From Phoenix dactylifera (Eukaryota; Streptophyta; Magnoliopsida; Arecales; Arecaceae), in contig NW_024067689.1 of the NCBI RefSeq assembly GCF_009389715.1, forward strand, positions 434,001 through 498,000: a stretch of DNA of 64,000 nucleotides. Direction: 5' to 3'. Each line of letters begins with the position of its first letter. The first letter of the stretch is position 1. Positions 39,247 through 49,552 of the stretch are shown here, piece by piece. The notes below the pieces were generated by a model, which did no database searches, was not told where the DNA came from, and saw only the letters and a program-made list of their open reading frames with translations. Both the position numbers and the translations under genes were made by a program.

Positions 39247-40812
39247 GGCCCTGTTTGGGGGAGCTGTTGGCAGTAGAGCTGTTAGAAGTAGAGCTGTTGG
39301 AAGTAGAGCTGTCTGAAGTAGAGCTGTTATAAAAAGCTGTTTGCTGTTTGGTAACTACATTCGTAAAGTGCTGTGGTACTTTATTTTGTGTTTGGTAAAC
39401 AAACTGAGAAAGTACTTTTGTATGACAAAATTACCATAAAGGACATTGCATAGTATTATACAACAGAATATAATAAAATATAACATAAATTAATACATAA
39501 ATATACGATATAGTATAATATTATTGTAATATAAAATAATATTATGTTAATAGAGCATAATAGTAATATAATTATTAGAGTAAATTAATATTTAGTAATA
39601 TAACATAATATTAAATTATTTAACATAACATATTTATGTATTATGATATAATGTAATATATATTATATTTATAGTATAATACAATAATAAAAGTATAAAA
39701 TATTATAATTATTAGTATAAATTAATTTCTCATAATATAACATAATATTAAATTATTTAAAATAACATATTAATGTATTATAATGTAATGTAATATAATA
39801 CAATATTTATAGTATAATACAATAATAAAGGTATAAAATATTATAATTATTATTATAAATTAATTTTTCATAATATAACATAATATTAAATTATTTAAAA
39901 TAACATATTAATGTATTATAATGTAATGTAATATAATATAATATTTATAGTATAATACAATAATAAAGGTATAAAATATTATAATTATTAGTATAAATTA
40001 ATTTTCCATAATATAACATAATATTAAATTATTTAACATAACATATTAATGTATTATGATATAATATAATATGATATTATATTTATAGTATAATACAAAA
40101 ATAAAGGTATAAAATATTATAATTATTAGTATAAATTAATTTTCCATAATATAACATAATATTAAATTATTTAACATAACATATTAATGTATTATGATAT
40201 AATATAATATGATATTATATTTATAGTATAATACAAAAATAAAGGTATAAAATATTATAATTATTAGTATAAAATAATTTCTCATAATAATTTTTCATAA
40301 TTTCTCATAAAATAATTTTCCGCGGTCCAGGGGCTCTTATTCGTGGTCCACGCTCGAGGAGGACCTCAGCGTGGGCCGCAAGGTTGATGATAAAAAAAAA
40401 AATAGATTGATTTTGGAAGGTATAGAAAAGGATTAAAAGTTTTTTCTTCTAAAATGTGGTTCAAGAGATGCATACAAAAATTGAAAAGAAAAAACCTTTT
40501 CTTACGGAAGGAAGTCTGACGGCTAGGGTTCTTGGCTCTAGCAGATTTTTAGGTTTATAAAGGGACAAACTATGTAATTATGTTATTTTAATATGGGCAT
40601 TTTTGTCAAAAATACAGCTTTCCGAAAAAGCTGAAACAGCTTCCTCCCAAAAGCTCCAAATTGGAGCTTCCTCCCAAAAGCTGTTTTCAGCTTCCCGCAA
40701 AAGCTGAAACAGCTTTTTGAAAAATTTACCAAATACAGTTTTTCATCTAAAAGTACTTTTGGAGGGCCAGAAAGTGCTTTCTGGCCCTCCAAAAGCTCCC
40801 CCAAACAGGGCC
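39247..40812. mobile_element. Non-autonomous PIF/Harbinger-like element with TAA target duplication
   Basis: The termini are inverted: GGCCCTGTTTGGGGGAGCT at 39247 and its exact reverse complement ending at 40812. Both ends are flanked by TAA (39244-39246 and 40813-40815). A 3-bp TWA target duplication and a GGCCCTGTTTGG terminus fit Tourist/PIF-Harbinger elements. At 1.57 kb it is long for a MITE because of an internal 138-bp minisatellite. Both subterminal regions are rich in AAAGCTG/CAGCTTT motifs. There is no transposase frame. It lies inside the LINE remnant of 38630-41849 and is therefore younger. Confidence 0.85.
39590..40290. repeat. AT-rich minisatellite, about five 138-bp units
   Basis: The anchor TAACATAATATTAAATTATT recurs at about 39601, 39738, 39876, 40014 and 40152, spacings of 137-138 bases. 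Units differ by a few substitutions, and the last two are nearly identical. The unit is almost pure A/T. The array lies wholly within the Harbinger-like element. Confidence 0.9.
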
Positions 40813-41849
40813 TAATTCATCCAAATAATGCAGCTACTGTTTTGGAATGTTGATGGGGGCTGACCTCTAAAAGGAGGATAATTAGAGCAACCATTAAGGA
40901 CTCAAAAGTGTTGGATTGTATGCCTTCAGGAAACTAAATTGAGATGGGGCATCAGGAACACTTACACTGTTAGTCAATGTTATCACTTCCTCATGCATGG
41001 GGGAATTGTTTCCGACTTTGGACAAGTTGTTTGGAAGCTACCCATACCAAAGAAAGCTAAACTATTCGCATGGCTTTGTTACAATAACAAAATTCTGACA
41101 GCCGAGAATCTAGCAAAGAAAGGAATAAGAGGCCCAGCTTCCTTCCCACTCTGCTCTAATAGTGGCGAAACAACGGATCACCTGCTGATGCAATGTAGAT
41201 ACTCAAGAGAGTGTTGGCACATACTGCTGTTAAGCCTTAGGATACCGGAGATACCATCATCTTATCAGGATCTTTGTGGAAAATGGAGAGCAGAGGAGGA
41301 AATGAAGAAATGGTCACCGGCTTTAGAATGTTTGGTTGCAACATGCTGTTGGTGCATATGGAAAGAAAGAAATAAGCAGATTTTTCAGTTCGAAGCTATG
41401 AAGTAAAAGAAACAGTTCGAGCACCTTATCAAATCAGGCTGATGAAGGCGACTAGCAGCTATGAGCAGAGGAATGGTTAAAACCATAAGACTGGGTTATG
41501 AAAGAGTGCTGTTTATCTAGAGAGGTTTAGAAGCTTGGGAGGATCCATTGAAAATGCCGCTAGCACAGACTAAAAGAAAAAGCTTGGATAGTTCACAAGG
41601 TCATGGAGACCTTGGATATCGGCATCATTGCCAGATCAGTCACCTTCAAGAATACAGTGCCAACGAAGCACTAGAAGTGTGAGGTTCTTGTATTACATAT
41701 CAAGTCTGTCCATCTTTTGAGACTATACTGTGATTTTCGCATCGAGAAGCATAGGATGCCTGTTCTTATTTACCCATATCTAATTAATGATATCCTAGAG
41801 TGCGGGGAGTACCTTACTCCTTCCACTTTTCTCCAAAAAAAAAAAAAGA

Positions 41850-42279
41850 TATAGTATTTCTGAGAGAACATATATATATATATAGAAGTTAGAGATTCAA
41901 TTGTTTGAGATACCAGAAACAATAGGTGCTACTTGTTGGATGAACTTGGGTCACTTTGACACCCCAAAATAGTCCAAATTCTCGACAACTGCAAGGCCTA
42001 GCTTGACTTACGAGGAAATCCATCTATACATCACCGACCCTGCAGAAAGATAAGAAATTTTTTTGTGAAAATACTGATCTTAACAATTATGAAGCATATT
42101 CATCTTTCAACCTGATTAGCTTAAAAAAACACAAAAAAAGAAAGCAATTCTTTGAAGAAGAAGAAGAAGAAGAAGAATTAGTTGACAGGTGAAGTCCTTG
42201 CTTCTATGATCCCAAAGGGAGATAAAATGACATCTGTTCATCAAAAAGAATATTCAAATTAGTGCCTACCAATTTGTCT
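41850..42279. other. Spacer with GAA microsatellite
   Basis: This is the 3' flank of the LINE remnant and of the minus-strand DUF3143 gene. It holds a GAA/AAG run at about 42155-42177. No gene is seen. Confidence 0.5.
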
Positions 42280-44814
42280 TCATGGTCCACCAATTATAGC
42301 ATTCTCAATGTCCTCTCTACTCAATGCATAGCTAAATCTCCTCTCCACATCCTTCTCAAGATCTCCAGGTCCACTCTTCAGGTACCTGTGACATCAAAAA
42401 CCATAACCAGCCAATTTAGCTAACAGCATCAGACAATGATTTCATCAGAGACTCAATAGCCAGGTCAGATGGAAAAACTTTTCTCACAGAGGCGCGCGCT
42501 GCTCAAGGAACATATATAGAAGTTCAAATATGCTAGATGGATTAACTTGCAATTGAAAAATCTAACATAAAACTGAAAAAATGTATTAGTTTATGATAAA
42601 AGTAGATCCAGCCAAATCAAATCATGTTCTAACATTACAAACCAACTTTCAATAAAATTTGCACAATGCATCCAACCCCTGCTTTAACGCTATATGATTG
42701 AATATTGAAATCACACTGTAACCAGAGGTATCCCCTAGGCAAAATAATATACTGATCCTGTACTTGTACCCTGTCAGCAGTATGTATCAAATGCAAAAAT
42801 TTGGCTTTATGTAGGCCACGGAATTCAATGCTCTCATCCATGAACTCAACTCGAGACTCAACTTTAATTGAATGTGTTGCCAACAAATGTTTAGTCCAAC
42901 ATTAACCAACAAAATGAAGTGCTCTAAGTTCCATTAAGATGTGGAAGCCATAGGATTTTTTGTTTCTGAGAAAATTAGCTAATAACACAAACCAAAAGGA
43001 ACAGTACAGTGGCAACCCATTGTAAAGCAGTTCTTCAAATTGTGTTCTCTAGGTTTGGCCTGACCACACGGTGTTCAAACATTTATAATTAGTATAGATG
43101 TATTCAACAGAATTTGCAAATATCTTAAAGAAAAGTAATGCTCCTTCTGTTTTCATTCCGAAGGGCATGACACTCCACAATGAGCTCTTGAAGAGTCTTG
43201 GTTCAACAGATTACACCCAGTACAGCAGATACATTCTAGTTCACGGCCTCAAAGCACAATTCTGCCTACATTTATCTCTTAAAAAGAAACAGAGTGAATC
43301 ATGAATTACACATAAGAGATGATATTTTCAATGCACTTGAATTGTTGAAGTGTGCTGGCAACAGCAGCCAACATCCTCTTCAGTAAAGGATGCAGGTGTG
43401 CAAAGTTCTCATGCTAGATGACTCATTTAAGTGCGAGATGTCTCCATAGACGTAGAAAATCAAAGTGCATAGACCTAGAAAATCAACAGCAGCGAATGAA
43501 GGAATCATTATTTTACTGCAACTCCTAAGCTTCATATAATCAACTCATTTCTAACAATGAGTATCCTAGTTACAATACACACACATCATTTTTTCTGAAA
43601 CACGAGTTATGTGCCCAAACCCCTTAATTTCTCAAAAAATCAAACCCAAATTAAATTGTCTCAAAATTCTCCGAGGTCAAGTCACCTGTTGGCATAAGTG
43701 GTTCATGAAACAATTCCTGTGCACAATTCAGCCACTATCCACCTAATTTGTTGGATATCTCTTCACCTCTCTCTCCATATAAACTGAAGGCAGGGAGCAC
43801 AAAATCTACAGGTTGCATCTTCTACATCTATTTCAATGTGGCCGTGTATCCGTATATTGTTCCACTAAACCAGCAGTAATCAAGAAATACATATATTGAA
43901 TCACAAAAGCATATAATAATCTCAATCAACTTTTTAAGTTATAAAAATCTGATCTTTCACATGCAAGTATCCATGGTGGAATCAAAATAAAAGTAAGCAT
44001 CTTTTTAAGCAAATCAACACCGATACATCTTAAACTAGGTCGATGAAACCTAAATAAATATTAAAGATTCAAAACTACGATAACTCGAACGAACATACAT
44101 CGAATGACCCGATATAAATTACAGCCATAAACAACTTCTGACATATAAAATCTCATCTTCTACAAATCTAAATACATTACATCTCTCGTTCACATGCAAT
44201 GGTGTCTACGCACAAACTCGAACCAAAAATTGTCATTTTTTCCAGGAAATCAACCGAAAGTTTCCATCCTTAACAAACTCAAACCACTACAACGAATAAG
44301 AACTCACCGAATACTACATATTCCAAAGCATGATAAATCAAACCACCAAATAGCAAACTAAACAAGATTAAGTTCATGGAAAGAAATCATTTTCAGGGGA
44401 CCTTATGTAGAGATCGGTGACATCGAGGGAGAGCTGGGCGTGCCAATTGGGCTTCTCCACGAACCACACCGCCCGGTCCTCGCGGCTCTGATAGAACCCT
44501 AAATTCTTCAGCCACGCCTCTATACAAGGGAGGCTGTGGGAGTAGAGCGGCTTCTTCTTGTCCGGGAGCTTCTTGAGCCACTCCTCCTCGGCGGCGGAGA
44601 GCTCCGCCGACGAGGGTTTCGAGGAGACTAGGGTTCCCCTCCTCCTCTTCCTCCTCCTAAGGGAGAAAGCTAGGGTTTGGGGACGAGAAAGGAATTGGGA
44701 GAAAGGGGGAGGGCAGAAGGCGAGAAGCCGATGGGCGTTCTCCGGGAGGGTGGTTCGCGAGGCGGTAAAGAGGTTAGCGTTTACAATGGGATTCGGTGTC
44801 GTAATTGCCGGCAT
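42280..44814 (-). CDS. DUF3143 domain protein, predicted chloroplast
   Basis: Function is unknown. The domain (DUF3143) is shared by cyanobacteria and plastid-bearing plants, which suggests a plastid role. Two exons, 44402-44814 and 42280-42385, give 172 residues, with the splice completing an arginine codon (IR|YLKSG). The first 60 or so residues are rich in S, T, A and R with few acids, typical of a transit peptide. Then follow EEEWLKKLPDKKKPLYSHSL, CIEAWLKNLGF, REDRAVWFVEKPNWHAQLSL and, in exon 2, YLKSGPGDLEKDVERRFSYA, ending IENAIIGGP. The donor is the weak AAG|GTCCCC; the acceptor is CACAG. A LINE tail with a 57-base poly-T starts only 156 bases upstream of the ATG, so the promoter is short or displaced. 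Confidence 0.88.
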
Positions 44815-44969
44815 CTTTTCTTGGAATTCTGACCTGCTTCCTTGATAGTTTTCCCCGGTTAATTGGAAAGCGAGAGCTGAACGGGCAGCGGCTGAAAGGA
44901 AGCTCTCTCCGCGGAGAAGGGATTGAATCAGAAGATTTGCCGCTTCTCCCAGCAAAGATGGAATTCCTG

Positions 44970-44970
<1 letters not shown>

Positions 44971-45028
<58 letters not shown>

Positions 45029-45440
45029 TACACATGCTCCTTCCTTTGGTATATGAGTACAACCAACAAAATAAAAAATAAAAAAAAAAAGCTGTCTAAA
45101 CGGGTCGAAAGCACCCGCCTGGTTCACCTAGAGAAAGCCTCCTGAGTGATGTACCGCATAGGAGGCCACCCAGTCAGCGGTTATATCTGCCTTTCGATAA
45201 ACATGTGTTATCCTGAAAGCACCACAGTCCTCAGTCATCCTCCGTATGTTCTATACCAGCGACAGCCCGTCCTTTATGGTGTGCCGCCCACCGATCTTCT
45301 CAATTACAAAGGCCGAGTCGCTCTTCAGATAAATATACTCGGTACCCAAAGTGCACCTAGTGTAGACGACATCTTTCCATACCGCCCGCAACTCCGCTCC
45401 AATGGCCGAGGTGTCGTAGACTCTACATTGTTGAGATAGT
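44971..45440 (-). mobile_element. 5'-truncated LINE tail in the DUF3143 promoter
   Basis: The minus strand reads AIGAELRAVW (near 45400), YIYLKSDSAFVIEKI (near 45320) and ADITADWVASYAVHHSGGF (near 45160). These are RNase H motifs of the same type as the intact LINE (GAELWAAW, EGDSSIVIDW and AADWVASYAARHSGE). Stops interrupt it. It ends in an uninterrupted 57-base A tail (T run 44971-45027 on the plus strand). It lies in the same orientation as the DUF3143 gene. The 5' boundary is approximate, and I could not fix a target duplication. Confidence 0.82.
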
Positions 45441-47277
45441 TATGCCGCATGATGTTTCTATCCTTATATGACTATAATTTTGAAATTATATAAAAATAAC
45501 TATTTTCAAATATTCAATTTTCATAACAATTCTATTTTTTTTCATAAATATACGATCATACCAAACTCCAATTAAAAAAGAGTTCTAAAAATTCTTTATT
45601 CTGACGAGGACTACAAGGATAAAGAACTCCGTCTTACTCAGACTTTGGATGATTCTACGAATAAAGAGATAATTCTACATCTTCCAAAATTTAAATTCAA
45701 ATTGGTTTGTTGGTCAATGGTGAAGTTTAATTTTTTCTATATTAAAGAAATAATATAGTGATGTCATACGCAAGTGATATTGTCCAATTTTTCGATTTTT
45801 ATAATTTTATTTTTAGATTTGTTCTTATTTAAATCATATTAATTTCCTGTCAAAAAAGAACCTAATAGATAGACTAGCACGAGTTGCTCGGATAGAACTC
45901 TGGAATTTTATATATAATAAGAGGAACTTTATATCCTCAAAGTCTAAATATATAATGATTGGTTGAGTAAAATAAAAAGATGGCTCAGCACGAGGCTTCC
46001 ATAATTATGGGATCCAGGAGGAGCTAGATGTATATTATTTTTTAAATGTAAATTATAACAAATACCAATTGAAATGGTTATGCCATAGATTATGTCTATT
46101 CTCACTTCGTTATAATATTTGAAATAAAATTTCACTGATGATATTTTTAATCATGAGATAAAAGGAGATAGACATATACCAATTGAACAGCTTACAAAGA
46201 TTATTTTTTTTGTCAGAATAGGTTCATTGGATATTTCTAAAGAGGCTTTTCTTGGAATTGTTATATCAAGCAAAAGTAAGTTAGATCTCGTAACTCTTAA
46301 TTACGAGCATAATTGTAACCTTATCTTTGCTTTGTTTTGAGCCATATGGTGATCAAATTAAGCCACTTGCAAATGGCCGACGCTAGGGTTAATACCAGGC
46401 TTAATCAAGATTAGAGATAAGCAAAGTTAGATCTTGAGCTTTGATTTTCTTTAGAGAAAGAGAGGGATTTTAAGCCCTTAATGAACTAATAAATTTTATA
46501 GTGACATGGGTGGGACTGAAACATAAGTCCAACAACTTTACCAGTAATTAATTGAAACCTAAATTCTCGATCTTTACTCTCAAAATCTATAACAAGTCAA
46601 ATTTGAGTTGACCTAACTTAATCAAGATTGATCCAATTAGAATAAAAAAGATACATGAGTACTTTTAGACTCATGACATATTGTCCAACAATTTACCAAT
46701 TGAATTAGTTGAAACTTGATTTATTGATCTTTATTCTCAAAATCTTGAGCTTTACTCGGTCTAATAAAGAGGCCAGTTTGATAAGAGCCGAAAAGCTAAA
46801 CTGAGTTTGCGGATTTGCTGGAGTGAACCCAAAACTAAAAAATAAATAAAATATGCTATATATTGTACCTCGCTCCTTCCCTTAACACAGTGGATGGTGG
46901 AGCTTCATCTCACCCTCTTTTTCAATCACGACGCTTTACAATTAGCTAAGTTGGTCTAATTTAATCATGGCTATTACATCAATTGCGGTTGTCGAGACTA
47001 GAGAGGGCATGTTATTATGTTATTTCAATGACCATCTATAATTAACCATGATGGTCCTATGTAATCACAGCTATTCTATCAATTATGGATGACTGTAACT
47101 AGAAGACGCGCAATCCGGATCATCATGTTATCCCTCCTTTCTATTGTTCAACTAGCAACTTTTAATTGCAAGAAATTATTAGTTGGATCAGATCCACTGT
47201 GGACCAATCTAATTAATCCAACCAAAAAGTAATGCATATAATAATAATTTTTGTGTGTGTAATAGCAATAATGCGTT
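45441..47277. other. AT-rich intergenic DNA
   Basis: No coding frame is supported. A loosely repeated segment (AATTGAAACCTAAATTCTCG near 46550 and a relative near 46705) suggests an old duplication or repeat remnant. Nothing further is recognised. Confidence 0.45.
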
Positions 47278-47464
47278 CTAGGGATGGCAATCGGGCGGGT
47301 CGGATCATAAACGGGTCGGGTCACATGCAAGTCGGGTTAGAAAATCATAAACCTGAACCCGATCTATTTATTAGGCAGGTGAGCGAGTGAGCGGGTGCTT
47401 TGAGATCTGTGTTTGGGGGGGTGATCTTTCGAGCACTTCGTCAAACACCTGCCGGCGGGGTGTT

Positions 47465-49552
47465 ATGGCCGAAGCTGGGGGGACGCCGGCGCCGGGGAAG
47501 GGGGGAGCACAGAGGAAGCCAACAAATGGGAATGTGGCCAAGCGTCCTTCGTGGGCTGAGGTGGCGAAAGGTGTCCCGAGGCCTCCGACATGGACCTGCC
47601 ACCGGACCCCTTCACGCGAGCTGGAAGAGCTGCAGAACAGGTTCCCGGAGGTCGTCGAAGTTCCGGAAGAAGAGTTGGAGGATGTGCGGTCAGAATGGAG
47701 GAGCTCCACTGTACTCGTGAGGAGCTTGGGTAGGAGCTTACCGGCCGATTGGGTGGTGAAGGAGATACGGCGAGTCGGGAAGCTGGAATACGACGCCGAG
47801 TGCTTCACCCTGTCGGAGGGGGTCATTGCCATCAGGTTCGCTAATGAGAACGACCGGGAAGCCGCGATGCGGAATGGTCCGTGGTTGGTGGCGGGACAGG
47901 TGCTCGCCATGGACCGGTGGCGGCCCAACTTTGTTCCGAGGCCCGGGTGCTTCGGGCGGGTGGTTGTCTGGCTACGGCTTCCCAGTCTGCCGATGGACTT
48001 CTGGAAGAAGGAATCGATCTTTAGGGTAGCGGCGAGGGCCGGTACCCCCCTGGCGCTGGATGGCTTCACAGAGCAGAGACGGAGGTATGGCTTCGCAAGG
48101 GTGAAGGTGGAACTGGACGCCTTTGCTCCGCTTGTGCCCGGAACATGGGTGCGGGGGAGTTCGGCGGATGGAGGGGTGGCGTTCTGGCAGGGCTTTGTTT
48201 ATGAAAACCTGCCAGTCCCGTGCGCTAGATGTGGACGAATAGGCCATTCGGCGGTGGGATGTGAGTTTGTGTCTCCGGCGGAGGGGAGGTTGAATCCGGC
48301 GGAGGAAAGTGGTGGTTCTGAGGAGGTCCGCGATGGGATAGACGCCTCGGAGACGCCTAAGCAAGCGGAGACAGGGAGGGAACGACCCCGGGAGGCAGGG
48401 GCCTTTGGTCCATGGCTGGTGACGAATCGGATTGGGCCAACCCCGTCGGTGTTTCGGAAGAAGGAGACACCACGTCCTGATGCTAGGAAGACGGCGGGGC
48501 TAGCGGCGTCCGGGTCCAGTCCGAGCCGGTCGGGGGACGGGCCGGTCTCTCCGATCGACCTTGAAGGGTGGCAGAAGCCATCCAAGGTGGCTCGTCGGAG
48601 GACGCCGGAGAAAGATGTGTCGGAGGCGGGTGCGAGCCGGCCGATGGGTGGACTGAGTCAACCTGGTGCGGGTTCCGGGTCAGATGCCGAGATGACTCAG
48701 GACTCGGGCCGGGTGACTCCTTGTTTGGGCCGGCTTGAAGGGCGGCCCAATGCCAATGGGGGCCTTCGACCGGGGGGCCCGACTCAGAGCCCGCTGAAGC
48801 GGTTTAGAAGCCCGCCCAGGAGAGCTGTGGGCGCTGGCCCGTCTACGGGCGGCCCGGCGACCTCGGGAGAGGGGAAGACACCTGTCCAGGTGAAGGGCCG
48901 AAGGCCGGCGGCGCTCTTCCGGCAGAGGAGTCGGAGCTCACCTCCGCCCCTCGCGCCTGCAGGTGAACGACCTCCCCGGGTGGACCAGCAACCGGCGGGC
49001 GGTGACCAGCGGCTGGAGCCGGCCGCGAGTACAGGTGGCCGACTGTCTCGTTCGATGTCGCTAGCGGCGGACCTGACGGAGCTCGGCTGGACGGCGTCGC
49101 AGGCGATGGCTTCGGGGGAGGTGCTGACGGAGCCGACCGGTGATGCTAGTGGTGCTGGGAGTGGCTCGGATGGGCAGTTGACATCGGCTCTGAAGATGAA
49201 CAGTCCGTGCCAAATGGCACGGGTGTGCAGTGAACCAGATTCTTCAAAGGAGAAAGGGAAAATGGTGGTTTCTGAAGCAGGGGAGTTGGTTCTAAACGGC
49301 GGAGGGAAGGAGCTTTCTGAATGTGTAGGGAAGGGGGGGGAGACTGGCACAATTGGCACGGGCTCGGCGGACAGTTTGTGCCATATGGCACAGAGCAACA
49401 GTCAGCATCTTCAAATTCTGGCTCAACTTATGGCTTCGGCAAAGGGGGTGCGAAGTGACTCACTAGGAGGTGTAGGGTGCATGGATGAGGATGCAGGGGG
49501 TAGCCACAGCTCCGGAATTGAGAGTTGTGCGGGATCATTGGGTGATTTATGA
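47465..49552 (+). CDS. LINE ORF1: DUF4283 and CCHC zinc knuckle nucleic-acid-binding protein
   Basis: ORF1 protein of the non-LTR retrotransposon, expected to bind element RNA and form the RNP with ORF2. The first ATG of the frame (47465, reading MAEAGG) gives 695 residues; the frame is open further upstream but only with non-ATG codons. A DUF4283 domain spans about residues 75-210 (ending in a VKVELDAFAPLVPGTWV-like block). It is followed by a CX2CX4HX4C knuckle, CARCGRIGHSAVGC, near 252-265. The rest (about 280-690) is low complexity, rich in P, G, S, R and E, and very GC-rich in DNA. The stop overlaps the ORF2 start as ATGA, suggesting termination-reinitiation. A LINE protein is certain; activity is not tested. 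Confidence 0.88.
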   Translation: MAEAGGTPAPGKGGAQRKPTNGNVAKRPSWAEVAKGVPRPPTWTCHRTPSRELEELQNRFPEVVEVPEEELEDVRSEWRSSTVLVRSLGRSLPADWVVKEIRRVGKLEYDAECFTLSEGVIAIRFANENDREAAMRNGPWLVAGQVLAMDRWRPNFVPRPGCFGRVVVWLRLPSLPMDFWKKESIFRVAARAGTPLALDGFTEQRRRYGFARVKVELDAFAPLVPGTWVRGSSADGGVAFWQGFVYENLPVPCARCGRIGHSAVGCEFVSPAEGRLNPAEESGGSEEVRDGIDASETPKQAETGRERPREAGAFGPWLVTNRIGPTPSVFRKKETPRPDARKTAGLAASGSSPSRSGDGPVSPIDLEGWQKPSKVARRRTPEKDVSEAGASRPMGGLSQPGAGSGSDAEMTQDSGRVTPCLGRLEGRPNANGGLRPGGPTQSPLKRFRSPPRRAVGAGPSTGGPATSGEGKTPVQVKGRRPAALFRQRSRSSPPPLAPAGERPPRVDQQPAGGDQRLEPAASTGGRLSRSMSLAADLTELGWTASQAMASGEVLTEPTGDASGAGSGSDGQLTSALKMNSPCQMARVCSEPDSSKEKGKMVVSEAGELVLNGGGKELSECVGKGGETGTIGTGSADSLCHMAQSNSQHLQILAQLMASAKGVRSDSLGGVGCMDEDAGGSHSSGIESCAGSLGDL

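Larger units (their letters stand above)
38630..41849 (+). mobile_element. Internally deleted LINE, later split by a Harbinger-type element
   Basis: Three LINE parts occur in order. A C-terminal ORF1-like reading (about 38715-39017) has RSKKIKSLGLEESWLKEED and DLAKLGKKCGL. An ORF2 start at 40829 reads MQLLFWNVDGG, the endonuclease WN motif, then a stop and an ETKL-like block near 40930. Directly after this, from 40939, an open frame of 155 codons encodes the zf-RVT region (WKLPIPKKAKLFAWLCYN, TTDHLLMQCRYSRECW, CWCIWKERNKQIF). The rest of the endonuclease and the whole reverse transcriptase are missing, so a deletion of about 3 kb joined them. The element ends in a poly-A run at about 41836-41848. 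Assigning the first part to LINE ORF1 is inference from position. Confidence 0.75.

Noticed and set aside
39590..40290. CRISPR-like array
   Set aside because: The 138-bp units are contiguous with no unique spacers and lie in a plant transposable element.
44374..45127. Open frames with a long lysine run upstream of the DUF3143 start
   Set aside because: They read through the 57-base A tail of the inserted LINE; the real start is the ATG at 44814.
45146..45439. 97-codon plus-strand frame as a gene
   Set aside because: It is the antisense of a LINE RNase H fragment.
47371..49398. Long antisense open frames (up to 232 codons) opposite LINE ORF1
   Set aside because: They are shadows of a GC-rich coding frame on the plus strand, with no motifs or splice signals of their own.
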